44,422 bases of DNA from Chara braunii. Taxonomy: Eukaryota; Streptophyta; Charophyceae; Charales; Characeae. Every line of letters begins with the position of its first letter. Positions within the stretch are counted from its first letter, which is position 1. The stretch lies in NCBI GenBank assembly GCA_003427395.1, contig BFEA01000011.1, positions 5,979,944 through 6,024,365 of the forward strand, in the 5' to 3' direction. The notes below the pieces were generated by a model. The model searched no databases, was not told where the DNA came from, and worked only from the letters and a program-made list of their open reading frames with translations. Shown piece after piece: positions 1 through 7,991 of this stretch. The translations under genes were made by a program, and so were the position numbers.

Positions 1-88
<88 letters not shown>

Positions 89-103
89 CTCTCTCTCTCT
101 CTC
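1..103. repeat. (CT)n microsatellite with internal (CG)n
   Basis: The window opens with about 73 bases of pure CT, then a short CG run, then CT again. A second short CT tract lies at about 146-159. It is simple-sequence DNA, and any frame through it is meaningless. Confidence 0.97.
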
Positions 104-159
104 GCCTTCCTTTTTGAACTGATAGTCATCGCTCTTGGAGCTTCTTCTCTCTCTCTCTC

Positions 160-1225
160 GCGTGCGACCGCGCGGACGGTCAACGCCCCCGCAAGGAGAG
201 AAAGCTTAAAGTTCATCATCTTCCCTCGACGCACCCACTTTTAAGAGAGAAGAATTGTGTCAATTGTTGTATGGATTCGGTGTTGGTTCGGATGACCGGG
301 AACGCGGGATCTTGCCCGTGTTCATCGAGTACCTCCGACCGTCTCATCTCGCTACCGACCTTCCCCATCACAGATAACGACAACGTCTAGTGCGATGCGG
401 ACGTACGGCGCGTGCTGAGGCGGGCGGAGCAAGTGTGTTGGCAAGACCCNCCTCGGGCGTGTGATATAAGGGGGAACGGGTTTGTTCTGATTGATCGTTT
501 TGATTCCCCGACTCTAATATTGCCTTACACAAGTTTAACGGTGTTGCCCTGGTCGGCCGCTCACGCCGCGTGGCGGCCGCAGTTTGATTGTCGCTGGTGT
601 CGCCAGGGGGGCTCGTGTTCTTGGCGACGGCTGGTCCTGGGTTACGAGGGAGCGACACGTTTCCCCGAGCTTTCCCGTAGTGCGGGGACGCTGCCCGCGC
701 AATTTCGAATTCGGATGCCGACGAGTCCTCCCGCCGCGTTTCCCTCCCGGAAACTTTCGTGCGGACTCTGTGAGTCCGACGCCGAGTCTTGACGGCCTCG
801 AACCAACCACCTTTACAGCAAAGACCCGAGGGTTCGGTCACTTCGTGAGAACCGAGGATGAGGCCTGAAGGCTTCGAACCCACCACCTATCCCCCAAACC
901 CCTGATGGCCGAAGTTTTGTCTTCCGCCGCCATGGCCCTCTCCCCTTGATGCCTTTTTCCGTCCCGATGCATGACGGCAGTTCATTTTCGCGGAAACCTT
1001 TTTAATTTTATCGTTTCGGAGTGATCCGACCCCCACGGGGCTCCGCGACGACAGTTCGACTCCGGGGAAAACCTCTGGCACGAAACGAGGGCCTCCCGTT
1101 CCGTCCGGGAGACTCAACCCTTACGGCCAAAAATCCTCGGCCACGCCCCTCCTAGAACTCTGATCGGCGACCCCGTAAGGGAAGCCGCGAGGGGGCGTGA
1201 GGTTGCGTATCACAAGCGTGAGGCA
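160..1225. other. GC-rich stretch without a recognisable gene; two tRNA B-box-like motifs
   Basis: Several overlapping open frames exist on both strands (for example 412-792 plus and 368-886 minus), but none resembles a protein I know. Position 450 is an undetermined base. On the minus strand two perfect matches to the pol III B box (GGTTCGANNCC) lie at 794-804 and 870-880, 76 bp apart, each followed by similar sequence. I cannot fold either into a tRNA, so they are probably decayed tRNA-derived repeats. Confidence 0.4.
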
Positions 1226-1289
1226 GTGGCGTGGATGTGTGGCAGGTTGCACGCGGGGTTAACTTTGACGCGATGTCATCCTTATTTTG

Positions 1290-1550
1290 GTGGGGTTATG
1301 CTGCCGAATTACTGGCACATTGACAGCAGAGTGTTTGAGGGGAGGTGCTGCCAAATTCCGGCACGTTGCCAACACCCTTTTTGTTGGGGAAATGCTACTG
1401 GAGTGCTGCCGCGACAAGGTCAAGGCAGTTTTTAGGGAAGATCTTGCCGGGTCGCTCGACAACGTAAAGGCTTTTTAATGGGACGTGCTGCCAAAATGTT
1501 TTACCGCAGTGCACCCTCGTTTTGGGTGGTTTCGTTGGGGTGCTGTCGGA
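1290..1550 (+). repeat. degenerate tandem copies of a GTGCTGCCAAA-type unit
   Basis: GCTGCCGAATT, GCTGCCAAATTCC and GCTGCCAAAATG recur with GGCACNTTG and TTTTGGTGGGG-like companions at about 1300, 1348 and 1486. This is an irregular, diverged tandem array. The rest of 1550-1980 shows only short repeats of TGGGACNTTGG or TGGGACTTGG and no gene. Confidence 0.5.
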
Positions 1551-1980
1551 TGTCCATCGAGCCAGGTTTATACCTGGGCCCTGGTTTATGGTTTCGGAGG
1601 GCCATAATTGGCCTGCAGCAAGCATTTTTGGGCGGGGGAGCAGTTTGGGACTCATAGCAGAGACAGTCCTTGGGACTTGGTGGAAGGCAGTTTGGAACTG
1701 GTGGTGGACTTGGTACAGTCCCTGGGACATTGGCAGGCCGTGAGAGTGCAACGGCACTGTCTGGGACATTGGGACTCACCTAGGGACCACCTGAGGGGGA
1801 TGGTAGGTTTGTGTTCTGAGCTCGCATAAGTAATCCAATAGGATCAGCAGTTGTCTCAGTTTTATTGAGACCTCAGCAGCTGTTTGTGATTGTTCAGGGT
1901 ATACTTAGCCGAGCCAGGTAATGGCCCCAGTATTTCAAACTGATCTCAAACTGTTCTGCATATGTTTTCATATGGGATGT

Positions 1981-2056
1981 TGGGCCCGGTTCCCACCACA
2001 TGTTGCTCCCCGCGAATAGGCTGGAGCACCGTTTTCAAAAAAAAAAAAAAAAAAAA
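1981..2056 (+). mobile_element. short retroposon-like copy with poly-A tail (GGGACGCTGG family, diverged)
   Basis: TGTTGCTCCCC followed by an AATAGG/GGAGC segment and a run of about 20 A matches the 3' half of the family seen intact at 38,001 and 41,038. The 5' hairpin is poorly preserved here. The A-run at the 3' end on the same strand suggests retroposition. Confidence 0.45.
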
Positions 2057-2129
2057 GCACATCCACGACTTCAGTTTCACAGAAGCTGGTACCCGTGCCA
2101 CCCTTAAACTTTCAAGCCGTGGTGCACAC

Positions 2130-2156
2130 TTTCTTTTTTTTTTTTTTTTTTTTTTC
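2130..2156. repeat. poly-T tract
   Basis: About 24 T in a row after CTTTC. It may be the reversed tail of a minus-strand retroposon, but the flank is not recognisable. Confidence 0.9.
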
Positions 2157-2320
2157 TGAGAAGTTCCGAGTATGAGAATTCTAGAAGAGTCTCGCCAGCA
2201 TTGATTACCCGGGGATCCAGGTGATTGACTGAGCAAGCTGTTGGGAGGGGGGGTAGACCTCTTCACCCTGCAACAGGCGCCTGATATCTACTCCAACAAA
2301 CTAGTCCCTCCCCCTCTGTT

Positions 2321-2348
2321 ACCTGCTGGAGAGCGGGTCCAGCGTCCC
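2321..2348 (-). mobile_element. retroposon core hairpin, minus-strand copy
   Basis: On the minus strand this reads GGGACGCTGGACCC, then CTCTCCAGCAGGT, matching the head of the family at 38,001 including the GCTGGA/TCCAGC stem. Homology ends on the 3' side after the stem, so the copy is truncated or strongly diverged. Confidence 0.55.
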
Positions 2349-2426
2349 GTGGTACACACTTCCAGGCGCAGCAAAATGCACTTTTGGGTTCGTCAATTTA
2401 GCTTCAGATGGACTGGTGGTTTATAG

Positions 2427-2720
2427 CTGAGGATGTTAACTAAGGCAGTGCGGCCACTGGGATTAGAAGACTCTTAAACCGCCAGTACACGGCCCCAGCC
2501 TTGCTGAAAAGAAAACTCATTGCCTACGGAAATTTCGGACGCCTGGTGTCCTAGATAAATTGAATCGGCGGCAGGCAGCCTGCGAAAAGGGCCCGCGGCC
2601 GATAGCCGGATATACTGGTGGCGGACGATAACTAAGGCACTGCCGCCACCAGGATTGGGAGACATCTTAACTGCAGACGATAGCTAAGGCAGTGCCGCCA
2701 CCAGGATTGGAAGACATCTT
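2427..2720 (+). repeat. three copies of a ~53-bp repeat
   Basis: The unit runs from GACGATAACTAAGGCA through GCCGCCACCAGGATTGG to AGACATCTT. Two copies lie in tandem 53 bp apart (about 2624 and 2676) and a more diverged one at 2427-2476. No coding function is evident. Confidence 0.75.
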
Positions 2721-3463
2721 CCCCAAGAGAATTAGGTCTGTGCTCCACTGGGAAATTCCCCTTTCCCAAATACAGTGCTCGCTCTGAAAAATAGTTATTT
2801 CCAGTTCTCCAGCTTCAAGCGCATCCGGTGGCAGATTTGATGTTCCTCAAATTGGAGAGGCTGTCACACAGTGAATTTGGCCAAGTAGTTCCCTAAACAC
2901 TGTTTTCAAGATGGTGAAATGCATCGGACAACGATCGGAGTCCGGTAGAAAACCTCTGCAAGATTTTTCTGTTTGAAACCCTTGTCACTGGGTGCCATTT
3001 TCGTAACAGCCCGTCGAGTAGGTGGACCTTGAAAGACTTTAACGGGTTCTTCCTCGTACTCAGGTCAGTGCCATTTTCATAATAGCTGTGTCCAGTTCAG
3101 TAAGTGGAGCCTGAAAACTATAATTACAGTTTCTCCGCCGTACTCAGATCTCTTCTTGGGAATTTCCCCGATGAAACGCCAGTAGAGCACAAGCCATATA
3201 TTTCAGCAGTTCCGGCAACTGGTACAGTTCCTGCTCTGACATCCACGGACGCAACCGATGCCTCCTGTCCATGATTGATGAGTACTGATTAGGGAAGCTG
3301 TCGCCCTCAACTTTCCGGGGATCAGTGGCCTGCAGTGAAGTTCCACTAGCAAAGAGGGTTGGACCTGAAGCCTGAGCCTGGACATGTTTGTGGAGGGGTG
3401 CAAAACTTGCTATCTATCTGCTTTTCTGCATCTGTGCATAAACTCATTGACATTCAGGCACTT
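2721..3463. other. unique-looking intergenic sequence, no gene recognised
   Basis: There is no long open frame and no TE protein. Two similar segments reading GTGCCATTTTCRTAA occur near 2991 and 3069, followed by related text. CATAAACTCATTG at 3436 recurs at 3757 on the other side of the SINE copy. Confidence 0.5.
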
Positions 3464-3756
3464 AATCCGCTCCTCTTCGTACTCGTTGGACCTCACCCCT
3501 GTTTTTTTTTTCATTTTGTAATTTGAGCCTTGAGCACTGGGCACCCCTTTGAAAATTTTAAAAGACAAAACAGCACTTCGCTTTTTTTGGTTGAAAACTT
3601 TACGAAAGGCAACGGCTTTTAGACATCATTGTCAATCTGACCAGCCCCTGGTAATTAGTTCACAGCTGGACTCAAACACCACTCTGCATATCAACAACTC
3701 AAGGGTGCACTAACTGAGCGAGGCCCGTCCATGACAGCATATAGGTTTTGCCAAAG
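3464..3756 (-). mobile_element. tRNA-derived SINE-like copy 1
   Basis: On the minus strand at about 3655-3730 a pol III A-box-like CTCGCTCAGTTAGTGC is followed by a B-box-like GTTTGAGTCC, in the order and at the spacing of a tRNA head. The remainder is A/T-rich and paralogous to 4380-4665. CATAAACTCATTGACATTC on the left and CATAAAACTCATTGAAATTC on the right resemble an aged target-site duplication. The head departs from a functional tRNA. Confidence 0.6.
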
Positions 3757-3964
3757 CATAAAACTCATTGAAATTCAAGCACTTTAGGGGCTGCCCCACA
3801 CTACATGACTTTCAAAAAAGAACTTTGTTATCGAGAAAGCCGGCCGCAACCCTCATGACTCGTAAAAGAAAAACGAGTCTCCACATTTCTGCTATCCTCG
3901 GTACTTTCCCCATTAACGCGGCTAAATGTCACGGGCAGCCCGCAGCCCGGGGAATAATCCATCG

Positions 3965-4040
3965 CTGCTGCTGACATTAGGTGGGAAGCAATGCCACACA
4001 AGCTGCTGCTGACATTAGGTCGGAAGCGATGCCACACAAG
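3965..4040 (+). repeat. 38-bp tandem duplication
   Basis: GCTGCTGCTGACATTAGGT plus GGAAGCRATGCCACACAA occurs twice, 38 bp apart. A second small duplication (GTGTTTCTACTTTGA, twice) lies at about 4215-4248. The rest of 3787-4380 holds nothing I recognise. Confidence 0.8.
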
Positions 4041-4379
4041 CAGCTGCTCCACGGACATTTCAGGCCACAGCAGGCGGAGACTGAAAACAGAGGAAAAATA
4101 AAAAAAAATAAAAAATAAAATCCTCCTTTTACGATGCAGGGTAGGCATTGTCTCCTCTTGAATGTCTTTTCCCTCCCCCGCAGCATGACTCGCACGCATA
4201 TGGCCACACCATCATGTGTTTCTACTTTGACATGTGTTTCTACTTTGAAAATCTCCAAAAAAAGTTGGCGCGTCCTACTCTCCGGAAATGCTGCGGGATC
4301 CCCAAAATTTTCATAGAAGCACCTTTCTTATGTAGTGTGGGCTCAGTAGCATAATCCGAACTACGCAGATCTTCTCATC

Positions 4380-4665
4380 CTCTTTGCTAGTGGGATCTCC
4401 CCCCTGAGCGCTTTTCATCATTCTCTAATTTGACCCTGGAGCACTCGACACGCCCTTTAAATTTTTAAAAGAGACAAAAAAAAAGTCAAAACGGGCACTT
4501 TTTTGTTTTTTTGGAAATAATTAAGGGCAACAGCCTTGAGATATCATTGTCGAACTGACCAGCCCCTGGTAATTAGTTCACAGCTGGATTCGAACATCAA
4601 TAATTCAAGGGTGCACCAACTGAGCAAGGCCAGTCCATGACAGCACATAGGTTTTGCCAATGCCA
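4380..4665 (-). mobile_element. tRNA-derived SINE-like copy 2
   Basis: This is paralogous over its whole length to copy 1 at 3464-3756. The minus-strand head (about 4570-4640) has TTGCTCAGTTGGTGC as A box and TGTTCGAATCC as B box, closer to a real tRNA than copy 1. Both copies lie in the same orientation, about 0.9 kb apart. Confidence 0.65.
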
Positions 4666-4711
4666 AATGCAGCATCTTTGCTTGGAAGGAAAAACGTTTA
4701 GTTTCAAAAAA

Positions 4712-5100
4712 GGGATAATTTGCAAAATAACCCCATAAGTTGAGATATTTGCCAAAATGCCCCTAAAAGATGTGGGTAGAACGGATATTGCCCCTCTGAT
4801 AAATAAAAATATTTTGTGAATTACCCCTGCCGTCGGTTGGACCCTCGTCTTTGCACTATACCCCTACCGGGTACCGTCCAACTGTGCAAAATGCCCCAAT
4901 ACTTGCCAACTTCTCCTAAGCACCATTGCGAAAAGGCCAAGGCCCAAACGGGGAGGTCCAAATTGCAAACTTGCACACCCGCCTGACAGGGGCACAACAC
5001 AAAGATTTCGGCCCAAAAGGGCATTCCGCTGTACCCACATCTTTCAAGGGCATATTAGCATATATCTCAATTTATAGAGGGTATTTTGCAAATTATAACC
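4712..5100. mobile_element. MITE-like element with ~85-bp terminal inverted repeats
   Basis: The left arm (about 4712-4797) and the reverse complement of the right arm (about 5015-5100) align throughout: ATAATTTGCAAAATA, then TTGAGATAT, then ATGCCCYTRAAAGATGTGGG. The centre repeats GCAAAATGCCCC-like text. There is no coding capacity, so it is a non-autonomous foldback or TIR element. I cannot assign a superfamily. Confidence 0.75.
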
Positions 5101-5328
5101 ACGCACAAAAACACAAAAAGCCAAAGAACGTTTACTGTGATAAAGGAGCAGCTCCGGATGGAAGTGACATGGCCAACCCCAGGGGCGAGGTCCCACTTGC
5201 ACGGACGGATTAAGAGATTCTGGCCGTTGATCTTTGCTATCTACCGTCAATATCGCTTAATTCGTGTAAGTGGGACCAAGCCCCAGGAAACGATGAAAGG
5301 AAAACTGTGTCCTGTACGATGTACGCAA

Positions 5329-5510
5329 GGGACGCTGGACCCAATTACCAGCTGCTGTTGCTCCCCACCCATAGATGGAGCTACTCCCCACCCATAGATG
5401 GAGCAGCCGGACAGCCAAACCCTCAATTCTGGTGGTTGTCTCACGACCACTGGGATAGAGGACTTGTACAAGGGCTATTTTCTTCTATTAAAAAAAACAA
5501 ACAAAAAAAG
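5329..5510 (+). mobile_element. GGGACGCTGG retroposon copy with internal 23-bp duplication
   Basis: It starts GGGACGCTGGACCC and carries the ACCAGC side of the hairpin, TGCTGTTGCTCCCCACCC and ATAGATGGAG. The CTCCCCACCCATAGATGGAG segment is duplicated head to tail (5361-5380 and 5384-5403). The copy ends in an A-rich tract at about 5490-5509. Confidence 0.65.
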
Positions 5511-5644
5511 ACCGTTCAGTGTGAGCATGCACTGAGCTTCCCCTGCTGGATGAGAGAATACCAAACCGGCCAAATCAAGTATGCTGACGATAAAGTTATT
5601 GATTGATCAATTAACAATAATTAATACTACTTTCTGCACCTCTG

Positions 5645-5716
5645 ACGGTAGCTGGATTTGAACTTGGGTCTGTATTTCAACAGTCCATGGCTGTACCAAC
5701 TCCACTTCCATCCTAT
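5645..5716 (-). mobile_element. tRNA-like head of a SINE or a tRNA pseudogene
   Basis: On the minus strand AAGTGGAGTTGGTACAGCC resembles an A box. CTGT/ACAG around TTGAAAT resembles an anticodon arm, and AGTTCAAATCCAGC is a good B box. The acceptor and D stems do not pair well, so I do not call a functional tRNA. Confidence 0.5.
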
Positions 5717-6739
5717 GGTCCTTGCCCAAGGCGAAGTAGTGCAAAGCGCTATAGTCACTCCACTCCTCCAAACGCCCTTCGCTATCACAGCCAAAAGAGG
5801 CAAGTCCAGCAGAAGCAGTGGCAGCCACGGCGGTGCCAACGGATGAGGAGGAGGAGGCGGAGGGGGAGGAGGGAAAGGAGGACAAAGAGGGGGTTAGCAA
5901 TCACAGAGAGGTCTCACAATGCGAGTCTGATGCCCCAAATCTCCACATTTTCGGTGTCGAACAAGGAAACCTTTGACTCTCCGCTCTCAGCTCCGCAAAC
6001 GAGAACTGGGTCGAAGAAAGACATTCTCAATCCTTCCATCTCGAGGGCGTCTGCTGTCCGCGGAGCTGCCATACGTGCCCTTCCATCTCTCCGCGTTTCT
6101 TACATTGTAATCCTCATCTGAATTCTGCTCGTCGTACTCGTTCTTTCCTCGGCTTTCTTCTCCACCTCGGCTTTCTTCTCCACCCTTTCATTTTCGCACC
6201 GCACCACCGCACCGCTAACTCCCTCTCCCTCTCGCTTTCTCTCTCTCTCTCTCGTCTGACCCCCAATCCTCTCAAGCAGGAAATGTACAAACAGGAAAAC
6301 TAAAAGCTATGTACTATCCTAATCGTAACTGCTTGTAGAGGACGGGGGGAAACAGGAGAGAGTGAGGGGGAGAAGTAGAGGGGGAGGGGAGGAATAACAC
6401 AAACCTCTCAGACTGACACTGTGAACAGAAAGATCCCTCAATGACAACGACAAATCTAAGATAAAACTACCGTCTCAAATAGCCAGAAACGAATCTCCTG
6501 ATGGTCCCCCCCCACCAAAAAAAAAACAGAAAACAAAAAACAATAAAGAAAAAAGAACTGAAATTTCAATCGAATCCAAAATCGTTCAAAAGAAGCTGTT
6601 CAGTATTCCCTGACTAGCCAATCACAACCCTGGGATAGCTATAAGGGAAGCTCACCACCGTTTATGTACACACAGCTCTTCTTCTGTATGTTCCACCTTT
6701 ACTCGTTCTCACACCTACCCGCTTTCAACACCATGCTTA

Positions 6740-6741
<2 letters not shown>
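5717..6741. other. intergenic, low-complexity purine/pyrimidine segments
   Basis: A GAGGAGGAGGCGGAGGG-type purine tract lies at about 5843-5890, CT-rich sequence at 6220-6255 and a GA-rich tract at 6340-6395. The open frame at 5687-6121 (plus) is Arg-rich because of the purine tract and resembles nothing I know. No gene is called. Confidence 0.5.
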
Positions 6742-6813
<72 letters not shown>

Positions 6814-6819
6814 CCCCCC
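6742..6819. repeat. (CT)n microsatellite ending in poly-C
   Basis: About 69 bases of uninterrupted CT followed by 9 C. Confidence 0.97.
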
Positions 6820-7611
6820 GGTCCCCGGTCTAAAGAACTGACCACTTACTTTTGGCGCGGAATACAGTAAATTATCGTATAGTCAGTGCACCCTTCACAG
6901 TCGGCACAGCTTCGCCTACTTGCTCTCAGTGAGTTGATCACACCCCGGCTTCTGCCCACGGATGGTGGAAGCAGAATCAGATTCAGCTCTCTCACCTGTG
7001 TGCTGCTGCGAGGAGGAACGAAAAGGAAGCAGCACCGTAAACACGTAAGCGAAATGATAAGGCCCTACCAACTGTAGTCGAGTCGAAGCTTGTCCTCGTG
7101 CGCCTCCTGCTTTTTCCCATTTTTTTGCTTGAATCTGTCTACGCATTAAGTACTTGGGGCGAGCACGGAATCAAACGACACACGTAATCGAGACAAGGGG
7201 GGTTGGGGGGGAAGGAGGGGGGGGAGAGAAACAAACGAACGAATACGTAAGCCAAGCAAAACCAGTAGATATGGGAGGAGAGCATCGGTCCAGCTCACTG
7301 CGAAGTTGCAGGCAGGCCAATCTCTGGCCTGACTGCATCTCCTGGCTAAGAAACTTTGCCTCGACCTGTAAAATAACTTCCGCCGCGCTCGAAGCGCTCT
7401 GCGCTCGAACCCTCTCGCGCTCGGTAGACGTGCGAATCTCGGAGATAGAGTAGAGACACACATATAAAGCAAACGGGGAGAGGCGGAAAAAGGATGAGGA
7501 GGGAAGGAGTCAGTTTGCCGCCATTGGCCCTCAGACGAGATGAGGAAAATGAAAATCGGGGAAGGAGTCTCGCAGCGCCTGCCTCCAAATGTGTTAAAAT
7601 GGCGAGTCTAT
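6820..7611. other. 3' flank of the GT92 gene, no gene recognised
   Basis: Frames on both strands are short and Arg- or Ser-rich and unlike known proteins. A G-rich tract lies at 7196-7227. This region lies downstream of the minus-strand GT92 gene and may hold part of its 3' UTR. I see no clear poly-A signal. Confidence 0.4.
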
Positions 7612-7733
7612 GGTCCTCGCCGCACCACTCACCAAATGCAAAAACGACAAAAATTATCGCGGTGCATCTTTCCATGTTCTAGAGGAAGTTTCATTCTCGT
7701 TTTGTACATTTCGCGAGGAATGCAGCGAGGCCC
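7612..7733 (+). mobile_element. ~122-bp TIR mini-element, GGGCCTCGCTCC family, carrying the FHVL box
   Basis: It begins GGTCCTCGCCGCACCACTCA and ends with the inverse, TGCAGCGAGGCCC. The interior aligns with the element at 41,730-41,856 (CTCACCAAATG, ACAAAAATTAT, TTTCCATGTTCT, GAAG, TTCATTCTCGTTTTG). It lies 3' of the GT92 gene. It is non-coding and non-autonomous. Confidence 0.65.
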
Positions 7734-7991
7734 AATCTTCCGCTCGAAAGCGGGAAAGGGATACCCGCCCCCATTCGTTGCCTTTGCCTTCTGCACACTA
7801 CGAGAGTGGCGGAGCGAGGCCCAAGAGCAGCCGAGGAATCGATCATATTACTAGTAATAAGCGCAACCAAGGGCATGGTCAACTAACTATGCTACTACGC
7901 TCTGGACATCATTGCGGTCAGATTCGTCCTCCTCTGCCCGTAATTGCACCCAGCTGCATTTAGCAAAGTGCTGGTGTGAAAGTACCATGCC

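Noticed and set aside
412-886. Overlapping frames on both strands near the left end as a possible gene
   Set aside because: No family features, conflicting strands, high GC alone explains the openness.
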